NCBI GenBank assembly: GCA_044221555.1
Contig: JBGAOY010000018.1
Span: 1 to 64,000, forward strand
Source of the DNA: JAEUJM01 sp044221555
GTDB taxonomy: Bacteria; Actinomycetota; Acidimicrobiia; Acidimicrobiales; DATDAH01
Reading direction: 5' to 3'
Length of the DNA stretch: 64,000 bases
Shown here: positions 34,338-43,156 of the stretch, one piece after another
How positions within the stretch are numbered: position 1 is the stretch's first letter
Layout of the letters: each line of letters begins with the position of its first letter
Program-made: the position numbers and the translations under genes
Notes under the pieces: model-generated
Told to the model about the DNA's origin: nothing
Databases searched by the model: none
Seen by the model: the letters and a program-made list of their open reading frames with translations, nothing else

Positions 34338-36059
34338 TCAGCCTTCGTCTCGGGCGGCAGGAGCCGACAGCGCCGCCGCGGTCGCCGCCAAGGCGCGGCG
34401 GTCGGGCTTCTGGCTGGTCATGTAGGGGACGTCGGCGGCGGCGATGGGGAAGATCCGCGTCGGCACCTTGTAGGACGAGAGCAGCTCGCGCAGCTCGGCC
34501 TGCAGATCCTCGGGCACACGATCCGAGACGACGAGGGCCACGACCTCCTGCTCGTGCACGGGATGGTCGACGCCGAAGACGAAGGCGGCCCGCACCCCGT
34601 CGAGCGACATCAGGGCCTTCTCGACCTCGGCGGGGGCCACGTTGGCGCCCTTGGTCTTGATCAGGTCGGACTGGCGGCCCGTGAAGAAGAACCAGCCGTC
34701 CCGGAACAGGCCCCGGTCGCCGGTGTGGTACCAGCCGTCGGCGTCGAACACCTCCGAGCGCTCGCGCTTGTACAGGCCGAGCATCACGCTGTAGCCCCGC
34801 ACCCACACCTCGCCCTCGGCCCCCTCGGCGGCGTCGTTGCCGTCGGCGTCGACGATGCGGTGGGTCACCCCGGGCACCTCGTGGCCGAACGTGCCCCGGT
34901 ACTCCTCGGTGGTGCCGTGCAGGTCCTCCTCGCGGGTCCAGAAGGTGTGGGGGCCGGCGGTCTCCGACATGCCCAGCGACGTGACGCCGAGCCCTGGGTC
35001 GCGAGGGCGGGCATCGGCGGCCCGCCCCTCGTAGAAGGTGCCGAGCCGCAGCGCGGACAGGTCGGTGCCTGCGAATTCGGGGTGGGCGATGAGGGTGGCG
35101 CCGATGTTGGGCCAGGCGCTCACGCAGGTGACCCGCTCGCGTTCCAGCAGGCCGAGGGCGGCGCCGGCGTCCATGCGGTCCTGGGTGACGAAGGCGCCGC
35201 CGACCGACAGCGCCCGGAGGAGGGTGAACGAGAAGCCGCCGACCCAGCACAGCGGCATCGGCGTCCAGATCCGGTCCGTGGGCTCGATGCCCGACATCGC
35301 GGCCAGGTTGCGGGCGTGGCGCAGCAACGGTCCGTGGCCGTGCACCACCCCCTTGGGCTCGCCCGTCGATCCCGAGGTGTAGGTGATCAGCATCGGATCG
35401 GCCGGGGTGACGTCGTCCTCCATCGCCGTCACCACCGCGGCCAGGGTGGGGTCGGCGGTCGTCCGGGGATCAGCGTCGAGGGTGGCCCCGATGCCCGTCG
35501 GCGCCCAGGTCACCTCGGCGTCGTCCCAGAACAGCACGCGCCGCAGCTGCGGCAGCTCGGGCACCAGGTGGGGGGCGTCCGGGTCGCCTCCGGCCAGGCC
35601 GGGGGCGATGTCGAGCAGGCGGGCCACGTAGTCGTGCGGGGCGAAGCCGGGCGTGGTGATGAGCACGGCCACATCTGCGTGGCGGAGCATCGTGGCCAGC
35701 TCGGGCGTCTTGTAGAACGTGTTGACGGGCGTCGACACCGCGCCGATCCGGGTGATGGCCGCCCAGGCGACCACCCAGCCGACACCGTTGGGCAGCAGGG
35801 TGCCGACGTGGGTGCCCTTGCCCACGCCGAGCGCCACCAACTGCGACGCGAGCGCCGCCGAGCGGCGGTCGAGGTCGGCGTAGGTCAGGCGCTCGTCCAG
35901 GTCGGCGACGGCCAGGTTCTCGGGGTGATGGGCGACGGCGTGGCGCAGGAGGCCCGGCACCGTCGGCAGGTGCTCGGGCCACGTGGGGTGGTCGGACCCG
36001 GCCCAGGCCGCCCCCGCGGCGCGCGTGGCTGCCATCGCGGCACCGTAGCGCTCGGTCAT
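34338..36059 (-). CDS. AMP-dependent acyl-CoA synthetase/ligase
   Basis: 573 residues, ANL superfamily. ITYTSGSTGEPKGVVHGHG (A3), SLGMSETAGPHTF (A5), WYHTGDRGLFRDGWFFFTGR (A7), IKTKGANVAPAEVEKAL (A8) and C-terminal SQKPDRR with the catalytic Lys. Activates a carboxylic acid to its CoA ester. Start ATG 36059 overlaps the stop of the upstream ligase by ATGA, so two ligases are translated in tandem. Resembles 4-coumarate- or cyclohexanecarboxylate-type ligases more than long-chain ones; substrate unknown. Confidence 0.9.
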   Translation of the reverse strand: MTERYGAAMAATRAAGAAWAGSDHPTWPEHLPTVPGLLRHAVAHHPENLAVADLDERLTYADLDRRSAALASQLVALGVGKGTHVGTLLPNGVGWVVAWAAITRIGAVSTPVNTFYKTPELATMLRHADVAVLITTPGFAPHDYVARLLDIAPGLAGGDPDAPHLVPELPQLRRVLFWDDAEVTWAPTGIGATLDADPRTTADPTLAAVVTAMEDDVTPADPMLITYTSGSTGEPKGVVHGHGPLLRHARNLAAMSGIEPTDRIWTPMPLCWVGGFSFTLLRALSVGGAFVTQDRMDAGAALGLLERERVTCVSAWPNIGATLIAHPEFAGTDLSALRLGTFYEGRAADARPRDPGLGVTSLGMSETAGPHTFWTREEDLHGTTEEYRGTFGHEVPGVTHRIVDADGNDAAEGAEGEVWVRGYSVMLGLYKRERSEVFDADGWYHTGDRGLFRDGWFFFTGRQSDLIKTKGANVAPAEVEKALMSLDGVRAAFVFGVDHPVHEQEVVALVVSDRVPEDLQAELRELLSSYKVPTRIFPIAAADVPYMTSQKPDRRALAATAAALSAPAARDEG

Positions 36060-37615
36060 CCGGCGATGATCTCCGCCACCGCGGCGCGGTCCACCTTGCC
36101 CATGGCGTTGCGAGGCAGCGCGTCGACGATCACGACCCGCTCGGGCACCTTGTACCCGGCCAGCTCGGCGCGGCACCGCTCGACGATCGCCGCCGCCGTC
36201 ACTGCGCTGTCGTCGTCCAGTTCGACGGCGGCCTCGACCCGCTCGCCGAGGCGCTCGTCGGCCACGCCGGTGACCGCGCTGCCGGCCACGCCGTCGATGG
36301 CCTGCAGCACCCGCTCGACCTCGGCCGGGTACACGTTGGCGCCACCGCGCAGGATCACCAGGTTCTTCCGGTCGCGGATGTGCAGCCAGCCGTCGGCATC
36401 GAGCAGGCCCACGTCGCCCGTGTGCACCGTGTCGCCGGGGAACGTGGCCGCGGTGGCCTCCGGGCGGTTCCAGTAGCCCAGGGCGGGGCGGTAGACCCCG
36501 GCGTAGGGGCCGTGGGTCGTCGGCGCCAGGCAGATCTCGCCCACCGCACCGGGCGCCGACGGCTGCCCGTCGTCGGCCACGATGCGGACGTCGAGGTGGG
36601 GGAGCACCTGCCCGCTGGCCCCGGCGACGTGGGTGCCGTCGGGCGGGTCGATGCTGACCACCGTGGGCGCCTCGGACAGCCCGTAGGTGCCCACGATGGG
36701 CAGGCCGAACTTGGCGCCGAACCGGGTGCGCAGCGCCTCGGGCAGCTCGGCGCCGCCGGACCACACCTCGTGGAGCGAGGCCAGTGCCTCGGGGGCGATG
36801 GTGTCGTCGTGGGCCAGGCTGTGCAGGATCGGCGGCGGGCCGTTCCAGACGGTGACCTGCTCACGCTCGATCCAGTCGGCCACCCCCGCGGCGTAGAGCT
36901 GGTCCATGACCACCGTGGTCCCTCCCGACTGGGCGACCAGCAGGGTCGTGAGCACCATCATGTTGAGGATCGTGAGCGGGAGGCAGTCGCCCTTGCGCAG
37001 GGTGTCGTCGTACCCGCGGCTGGCGACCAGCACCGCCCCGGGGACGAGCAGGTTGTACTGCGAGTGGACCGCGGCCTTGGGCCGGCCGGTGGTGCCGCTG
37101 GTGTAGGCCAGCCCGGCGGGCGCGTGGACGTCGACCTCGGGCACGTCGTCGAGTGGCGGCGAGGACGCCGCCGCGTCCCGCCACTCGCCCGCGTCGACCA
37201 CGCGGCGAAGACCGGCCAACGCACCCCGGTGGGGCGCCAGCGATGCTGCGGTGTCGGCGTCGCAGAGGAGCAGCGACGCGCCGGAGTCCGCCAGCAGGTA
37301 CGCCTTCTCCGGCGGCGCCAGTGCCTGGTTCACCCCCACCCAGACGGCCCCGAGTCGCATCGCGCCGTGGAAGGCCACCACGATGTCGGCCTCGTTGGGC
37401 AGCGTGGCCGCCACCCGGTCGCCCGGCCGCACGCCCAGGTCGCGCAGCGCACCGGCCGCTCGGGCGCAGGCCTCGTCCAGCTCCCGGTAGGTCCACCGCC
37501 CCCGCCGGGTCACCAGCGCCTCGTGGTCCGCGCCCGCGGCCAGGGTCTCGGCGAAGATCCCGGCGATGCCGTCCCGCCTTTCGAACACTGGCGTCATGTT
37601 CGTATGATCGTCCAT
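36056..37615 (-). CDS. AMP-dependent acyl-CoA synthetase/ligase
   Basis: 519 residues. LAYTSGTTGRPKAAVHSQYN (A3), TYGLSEAPTVVS (A5), DTVHTGDVGLLDADGWLHIR (A7), LRGGANVYPAEVERVLQ (A8) and PRNAMGKVDRA (A10 Lys). Normal length for class I acyl/aryl-CoA ligases. ATG 37615 has a GGTGG ahead of it, better than ATG 37597, which starts six codons later. Divergent from another ligase at 37732 over about 116 bp. Confidence 0.9.
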   Translation of the reverse strand: MDDHTNMTPVFERRDGIAGIFAETLAAGADHEALVTRRGRWTYRELDEACARAAGALRDLGVRPGDRVAATLPNEADIVVAFHGAMRLGAVWVGVNQALAPPEKAYLLADSGASLLLCDADTAASLAPHRGALAGLRRVVDAGEWRDAAASSPPLDDVPEVDVHAPAGLAYTSGTTGRPKAAVHSQYNLLVPGAVLVASRGYDDTLRKGDCLPLTILNMMVLTTLLVAQSGGTTVVMDQLYAAGVADWIEREQVTVWNGPPPILHSLAHDDTIAPEALASLHEVWSGGAELPEALRTRFGAKFGLPIVGTYGLSEAPTVVSIDPPDGTHVAGASGQVLPHLDVRIVADDGQPSAPGAVGEICLAPTTHGPYAGVYRPALGYWNRPEATAATFPGDTVHTGDVGLLDADGWLHIRDRKNLVILRGGANVYPAEVERVLQAIDGVAGSAVTGVADERLGERVEAAVELDDDSAVTAAAIVERCRAELAGYKVPERVVIVDALPRNAMGKVDRAAVAEIIAG

Positions 37616-37731
37616 CGGGAGCCACCGGTGCACGCAGGGCCGGGCGTCAGACGGAGGGGAGGGCTGTCGATGGACGAACACCCCGGGCCCGGCATCGCCC
37701 GCGACCGGTTCGACCGCGGCCGCGCTCGACG

Positions 37732-39468
37732 ATGACCACGTTCAGCGGCCCCCCGCTCGACGCCCTCGACGGCGTGGGCGCGCTCACCCTCGGCGGCTTC
37801 GTCGACGAGGTGGCGGCGCTCCACGGCGATCGCGAGGCGCTCGTGTGCGACGACCCGCTGCTCGACGGGCGCACCGTGCGCTGGACCTACGCCGACCTGG
37901 CCCGCGCGTCCCACGCCGTCGCGGCGGCGCTGGTCGAACGGGGTGTCGACCTCGGCACCCGGGTGGCGGTCGTGATGGGGAGCCGCCCCGAGTCGGTCGC
38001 CGCGCTGTTCGGCGTGGCCCTCGCGGGCGGGGTGGCGGTGCCCCTGTCGACGTTCTCCACGCCGACGGAGCTGGTCGACCTGCTCGCCGGCTCGTCGGCG
38101 GCCGGCGTGCTGACCCAACGCACGCTGCTGGGCCGCGACCTCGGCACCGAGGTCGCGGCCCTGGTGGGCGACGAGCGGCTGCCCTACCTGCGCTGGAGCG
38201 CGGCGGTGGGCGATCCGTCGTGGGACGCCTTCCTCGCCGGCGGGGCGCCGCACGGTGAGGTGGTTGGGGCCCGGGCCCGCGCCGTCACACCGGGTGACCC
38301 GGGCCTGGTGCTGTTCAGCTCGGGCACCACCAGCAGCCCGAAGGGCATGCTGCACCTGCACCGGGCCCCCACCCTGCAGTTCTGGCTGCACGCCGACATG
38401 TTCCGGCGCACGCCCGAGTCGCGGGTGTGGGCGCCGTTGCCGCTGTTCTGGACCGCGGGCCTCACCACCGCGCTGGGCGGGACGTTGGCCGGCGGTGGGT
38501 GCTTCGTGATGCAGGAGACCTTCGAGGCCGGCGGTGCCCTGCGCCTGCTCGAGCGGGAGCGGGTGACCGAGCCCTACACGTTGCCCCACCAGGCGGCGGC
38601 GCTGCGCGAGCACCCCGACTGGGAGTCCACCGACCTGTCGTCGCTCCGTGAGGTGTACGGCAAGTCGGTGTTCACCCGCCACCCCACCGTCGACGGCGAC
38701 ACCACCTGGACGATGCCGATCGCCTACGGCATGTCCGAGACCTGCGCCAGCATCGTGAGCCACCGGTGGAGCAACACGCGCGACGAGATGAAGGCCAGCA
38801 CCGGACGGCTGCAACCAGGGGTCCGCCTGCGGGTCGTCGACCCCGACACCGGGGTGGCGCTGGGAGCGGACCAGGACGGCGAGTTCGCCGTTGCGGGCCC
38901 CACGGTCATCGACCACTACCTCGGGTCCACCCGGGATCAGGACTTCGATGCCGACGGGTTCCTGCACACCGGCGATGTGGGCTACGTCGACACCGACGGC
39001 GGGGTGCACTGGACCGGTCGGCGCACCGAGGTGATCAAGACCGCCGGCGCCAACGTGTCGCCCGCCGAGCTCGAGTTCACGCTGCGGGCCTTCCCCGGGG
39101 TCCGGCGGGCCCGCGTGGTGGGCCTGCCCGACGAGCGCCTCGGCGAGGTGGTCATCCTGTGCGTCGAGCTGGCCGACGGCACCGAGGCCAGCGCCGATGC
39201 GCTGCGCTCGTTCCTCGCCGAACGGGTCGCCACGTACAAGGTGCCGCGCCACGTCCTGTTCTTCGACCAGGGTGAGCTGCCCACCACCGGCAGCGACACG
39301 AAGGTCCGCGACGATGCCCTGATCGCGATCGCCGCCCGCCGCCTCGGGCCCCCCGCCGCCGCGCCCGCAGAGTCCGCCGGCCCCGGCGCTGCCGACCTGC
39401 CCGCCGCCGACCCGCCCGCCGCCGACACGCCGTCCCCCCGATCCCCCGCAAGCGAGGAAGCCTCATGA
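37732..39468 (+). CDS. AMP-dependent acyl-CoA synthetase/ligase
   Basis: 578 residues. LVLFSSGTTSSPKGMLHLHR (A3), AYGMSETCASIVS (A5), FLHTGDVGYVDTDGGVHWTG (A7), IKTAGANVSPAELEFTL (A8) and TTGSDTKVRDD (A10 Lys). The C-terminal ~40 residues are a low-complexity tail (Ala/Pro/Asp repeats such as PAADPPAADT) beyond the domain. Its stop overlaps the dehydratase gene (ATGA at 39465). Third ligase within 5 kb, so the island activates several acids or successive intermediates. Confidence 0.9.
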   Translation: MTTFSGPPLDALDGVGALTLGGFVDEVAALHGDREALVCDDPLLDGRTVRWTYADLARASHAVAAALVERGVDLGTRVAVVMGSRPESVAALFGVALAGGVAVPLSTFSTPTELVDLLAGSSAAGVLTQRTLLGRDLGTEVAALVGDERLPYLRWSAAVGDPSWDAFLAGGAPHGEVVGARARAVTPGDPGLVLFSSGTTSSPKGMLHLHRAPTLQFWLHADMFRRTPESRVWAPLPLFWTAGLTTALGGTLAGGGCFVMQETFEAGGALRLLERERVTEPYTLPHQAAALREHPDWESTDLSSLREVYGKSVFTRHPTVDGDTTWTMPIAYGMSETCASIVSHRWSNTRDEMKASTGRLQPGVRLRVVDPDTGVALGADQDGEFAVAGPTVIDHYLGSTRDQDFDADGFLHTGDVGYVDTDGGVHWTGRRTEVIKTAGANVSPAELEFTLRAFPGVRRARVVGLPDERLGEVVILCVELADGTEASADALRSFLAERVATYKVPRHVLFFDQGELPTTGSDTKVRDDALIAIAARRLGPPAAAPAESAGPGAADLPAADPPAADTPSPRSPASEEAS

Positions 39469-40673
39469 CCGACGCCCGCTCCGATGCCAGCACCGACACC
39501 GACGCCGGTGCCGAACCGGTGCTCGACACGTCCGACCTCGATCGCCACATGGGTGTGCCCATGCGTGCCGGCGAGCTGAACGACGACGTCGCCGCCAGCG
39601 ACATCCGCCGGTGGGCCCAGGCCATGCACTACCCGAACCCGCTGCACTACGACGCCCGCTGGGCGGCGGAGAGCCGCTTCGGGGGGTTGGTCGCCCCGCA
39701 GTCGTTCACCGTGGCCACCGACACCAGCCACGGCTGCTCGCCGGCCCAGGTGGGGCGCATCCCCAACTCGCACCTCATCTTCGGCGGCGACGAGTGGTGG
39801 TTCTTCGGCCCCCGCATCTTCCCCGGCGACCACCTCGTCTGCCACCGGATGCCCTACGACTACAAGGTCACCGAGACCAGCTTCGCGGGGCCGACCTGCT
39901 TCCAGCGCGGCGACACGCTCTACATCAACCAGCGGGGCGAGCGGATCGCGCAGCAGCGGTCCACCGCCATCCGCTACCCGGTGCGCGAGGCCAAGGAGAA
40001 GAAGGTCTTCGACGAGCAGAGCGACCCCGAGTGGACCGACGCCGAGCTGGCCGACCTCGAGGCCGCCAAGCTGGCCTTCATCGACCAGATCCAGACGCTG
40101 GGCCACGACAAGCGCCTGTTCTCGTCGGTGTCGGTGGGCGACCGTCTGGCCGGGCACGTGCTCGGCCCCCACAGCCTGGCCAGCTTCACCACCGAGTGGC
40201 GGGCGTTCCCGATGACCATCTGGGGTGGCACCAAGACCGGCCCGACGACGGTGAGCGCGCTCGAGCTCGGGTACACCAAGGAGATGGCCGGCCACGAGGG
40301 CGACAAGCGCATGGAGCGCATCAACCCCGAGCTGACCGACGGCGCCTACTACGGGCCGTCGCGCGGGCACCTCCAGCCCCGGTGGGCCCAGCACGTGGGC
40401 ATGGCCCGCGGGTACGGCTACGGCGCCTCGATGGGCGCGTGGATCATCGACTACGTGGCCGCGTGGGCGGGGGAGTGGGGCGAGATCGTCCACTCCGACG
40501 CGCAGTACCGCAACCCCGCGTTCACCGGCGACGCCACGTTCCTGGCCGGCGAGGTGGTCGACACCCGGGTCGAGCGCCGCCAGAGCCTCGCCATCGTCGA
40601 GGTGCAGCTCACCAACCAGGCGGGCCGCACCATGGCCAAGGCGACGGTCGACGTGAAACTGCCTGTCGAGTGA
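39465..40673 (+). CDS. FAS1-like/MaoC-type acyl dehydratase
   Basis: 402 residues with two hot-dog domains. The N-terminal half has AMHYPNPLHYDARWAAESRF and GLVAPQSFTVATD, the FAS1-like dehydratase pattern. The C-terminal half has HSDAQYRNPAFTGDATFLAG and VVDTRVERRQSLAIVEVQL. Predicted to hydrate or dehydrate an enoyl-CoA with a bulky acyl chain. Coupled to both neighbours by 4-bp overlaps (ATGA upstream, GTGA downstream). Confidence 0.85.
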   Translation: MTDARSDASTDTDAGAEPVLDTSDLDRHMGVPMRAGELNDDVAASDIRRWAQAMHYPNPLHYDARWAAESRFGGLVAPQSFTVATDTSHGCSPAQVGRIPNSHLIFGGDEWWFFGPRIFPGDHLVCHRMPYDYKVTETSFAGPTCFQRGDTLYINQRGERIAQQRSTAIRYPVREAKEKKVFDEQSDPEWTDAELADLEAAKLAFIDQIQTLGHDKRLFSSVSVGDRLAGHVLGPHSLASFTTEWRAFPMTIWGGTKTGPTTVSALELGYTKEMAGHEGDKRMERINPELTDGAYYGPSRGHLQPRWAQHVGMARGYGYGASMGAWIIDYVAAWAGEWGEIVHSDAQYRNPAFTGDATFLAGEVVDTRVERRQSLAIVEVQLTNQAGRTMAKATVDVKLPVE

Positions 40674-41833
40674 CGGAGGCTGAGTCCGCCGACGAGCTGC
40701 GGGCCGCCCTCGTCGAGTGGCTCGACGAGGCGCTCACGCCCGAGATCGTGGCGCTCGGCCAGGGGATGCCCACCGACGACACCATCGAGGCCATGCAGGA
40801 CTGGAACCGCCGGCTGGCCGACGCCGGCTGGGCGGCGCCGGCGTGGCCGGTCGCCCACGGCGGGCGGGGTGCCGACATCGACGGCCAGCTCGCCTACCTC
40901 GAGGTCATGAGCGACCACGAGGCGCCCGGCCCGGTGAACACGATCGGTGTGGCCAACATCGCCCCGGCGATCATGCACTACGGCACCGACGAGCAGAAGG
41001 AGCGCTACCTGCGCCCGCTGCTCCGGGGCGACGAGATCTGGTCGCAGGGGATGTCCGAGCCCGACGCCGGGTCGGACCTGGCCGCGCTGCGGACCAGCGC
41101 GGTGGCCGACGGCGACGAGTTCGTCGTCAACGGGCAGAAGACCTGGAACAGCCTCGGCCATTGGGCCGACTGGTGCCAGCTCTACGTCCGGACCGACCCG
41201 ACCTCATCGAAGCACAAGGGCCTCAGCTGCCTGCTGGTGGACCTGCACTCGGATGGTGTCGAGGAGCGACCCATTCGCACGATGGCCGGCGGCGAGTCGT
41301 TCAGCGAGCTGTTCTTCACCGACGTACGAGTGCCCCGGTCGGCGCTGCTCGGGCCCCAGGACCAGGGGTGGACGGTGGCGATGACGACGCTGAGCTTCGA
41401 GCGTGCCGGCGTCGCCCGCCTGCACCTGGGCCTGGCCCGTCGCCTCACCGAGCTCCTCGCGGCGCCGGCCGTGCGTGCGGCGATGGCCGATCCGGGGCTG
41501 CGCCAACGGGTCGCCGAGGTGCACAGCGACATCGCCTGCATGCGCTGGATGACCAACCGGTCGTTCGCCCAGATGCGCCAGGGTCAGCCCTCCGGCGCCT
41601 CGGGCAGCCTCACGAAGCTGGCGTGGGCCCGGGCCGATCAGCGCCTGGCGTCGCTGGCGGTCGACCTGCTGGGCGCCGAGGGCATGCTCGACGGGCCGTG
41701 GCCGACCAACCTGGCCTCGTCGCGGCAGACGTCGATCGCCGGCGGCACGACCGAGATCAACCTGAACATCGTCGGCGAGCACGGCCTCGGCCTGCCCCGG
41801 GAGCCGCGCCCGTCAGGGGCGGGCGGAGGCTGA
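40670..41833 (+). CDS. Acyl-CoA dehydrogenase
   Basis: 387 residues, stand-alone type. SEPDAGSDLAALRTSAVADG and VNGQKTWNSLGHWADWCQLY are the FAD/substrate strands, and SIAGGTTEINLNIVGEHGLGL contains the C-terminal catalytic-type segment. Oxidises an acyl-CoA for the adjacent hydratase. GTG start overlaps the dehydratase stop. Its last 21 bp overlap, tail to tail, the minus-strand double-TetR gene. Confidence 0.92.
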   Translation: MTEAESADELRAALVEWLDEALTPEIVALGQGMPTDDTIEAMQDWNRRLADAGWAAPAWPVAHGGRGADIDGQLAYLEVMSDHEAPGPVNTIGVANIAPAIMHYGTDEQKERYLRPLLRGDEIWSQGMSEPDAGSDLAALRTSAVADGDEFVVNGQKTWNSLGHWADWCQLYVRTDPTSSKHKGLSCLLVDLHSDGVEERPIRTMAGGESFSELFFTDVRVPRSALLGPQDQGWTVAMTTLSFERAGVARLHLGLARRLTELLAAPAVRAAMADPGLRQRVAEVHSDIACMRWMTNRSFAQMRQGQPSGASGSLTKLAWARADQRLASLAVDLLGAEGMLDGPWPTNLASSRQTSIAGGTTEINLNIVGEHGLGLPREPRPSGAGGG

Positions 41834-43156
41834 CGGCCCCGTCGTCGCGAGGATGCCCCGCTCGATGAGGTGCCGCGCCGCGGTGATGGCCGCGGCCTCG
41901 TCGAGTTGGTTGAGCACCACCACGGTGTAGGGGACCCGTTCGATCACCGCGAGGAGCGCGAGCGCGTCGACGGCGGTGTCGCCGAACCCGCGGCGGTGCA
42001 CCAGTCGCCCGAGGCGGTCGAAGAACACCAGCATGATCTCGATCGACATCGCCGACAGCCCGGGGTCGCCCTGGTCGATCTCCTGCCACGCGCTGATGAC
42101 CCCGCCGTTCGAGCGGTAGCTGGCGAACCACGCCGCCAGCCAGGGCTCGAGCGCCGCGTCCGGCGCCGCAGGGAACGCGTCGACGAGCGCGGCCAGGTCC
42201 CGCCCGGCGTCGAGCGCGAGCGTGCGGAACAGGTCGTCGGTGCTGTCGAAGTACTGGTAGAAGGTGCCGTGCGAGCACCCGGCCTCCTCGACGATGTCGT
42301 CGACCCGGGTCTCGTGGTAGCCGCGGCGGGGCAGCACCGAGCCGGCGGCGTCGAGCAGGCGCCGGCGGGTGGCGATGCCCCGGGGGCGCATGGGGCGATC
42401 GAGCTCCGTCGAGACGGGGCCGTCCGGCCAGGTGGGCACCGTGCGCGGGGGCGGGTCGACCGACGGGCCCGTGTTCACGCCGGCCACCGGCCCGTAGGCC
42501 ACACGGTGCAGCGTCGCCGCCAGGGCCCTGGTGAAGCGCGGCCGGGGGATCGAGAACAGGCCGAGCAACCAGTAGTGGATGCTGCGGAGGATCATCGCGA
42601 CCGTCGCCTCCGAGGCGGCGCGCACGTCCAGGCCGACCGGCAGCCCGCCGTCGAGGCGGGCGGCCTCGTCCAGGACCGTCTGCAACCGGATCGTCAGCGG
42701 CCGGGGCAGCGGCTGGTCCGGGCGGGTCTCGCGGAACGCGGCCGGGAACGACAACAGCACCGGCTGGTACGCCTGGTGCACCTCGACCACGCCATCGATC
42801 CAGCGGTCGAGCGCCTCGACGCCGGCGGCATCGGGGGTGGGATCGGGAAGCGCCGCGACCAGCACCTCGAGCTCGCGCCCGAGGTGCCCCGCCAGCCGCC
42901 AGAACACGTCCGCCTTGCTGGCGAAGTACTGGTAGAAGGCCGGCCGCGAGCACCCCGCGGCGTCGGCGATGAGCTCGACCTTGGCGTCGTGGAACCCGTG
43001 CTCGGCGAACACGGCCAGGGCCGCGGTGAGGATCGACCGTTGGGTGGTCGCCCCCCGGAGACCCACCTCGGGGTTGTCGCCGAAGGGTGGCCGGCGGACG
43101 ACCGCGCCCTCGTCCATCGACGGGGGCTCCGGCTCGGGGGTGCTACCCGACGGCAC
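41813..43156 (-). CDS. Fused double TetR regulator
   Basis: 447 residues made of two complete TetR units. Unit 1 has its HTH near residues 45-80 (VELIADAAGCSRPAFYQYF) and a ligand domain to ~225. Unit 2 has its HTH near residues 270-305 (VDDIVEEAGCSHGTFYQYFD) and a second ligand domain. A Pro-rich linker (residues ~230-255) joins them. The two recognition helices differ, so the protein may read a non-symmetric site. GTG 43156 has AAGGAG just before it and overlaps the CoA-transferase end by 14 bp; ATG 43117 is the alternative. It is the last gene of the site-D operon, consistent with autoregulation. Confidence 0.88.
   Translation of the reverse strand: MPSGSTPEPEPPSMDEGAVVRRPPFGDNPEVGLRGATTQRSILTAALAVFAEHGFHDAKVELIADAAGCSRPAFYQYFASKADVFWRLAGHLGRELEVLVAALPDPTPDAAGVEALDRWIDGVVEVHQAYQPVLLSFPAAFRETRPDQPLPRPLTIRLQTVLDEAARLDGGLPVGLDVRAASEATVAMILRSIHYWLLGLFSIPRPRFTRALAATLHRVAYGPVAGVNTGPSVDPPPRTVPTWPDGPVSTELDRPMRPRGIATRRRLLDAAGSVLPRRGYHETRVDDIVEEAGCSHGTFYQYFDSTDDLFRTLALDAGRDLAALVDAFPAAPDAALEPWLAAWFASYRSNGGVISAWQEIDQGDPGLSAMSIEIMLVFFDRLGRLVHRRGFGDTAVDALALLAVIERVPYTVVVLNQLDEAAAITAARHLIERGILATTGPSASARP

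Noticed and set aside
33333..36476. 1047-codon plus-strand frame
   Set aside because: Runs across a real SDR in another frame and antisense to two ligases; Arg/Gly-rich without motifs.
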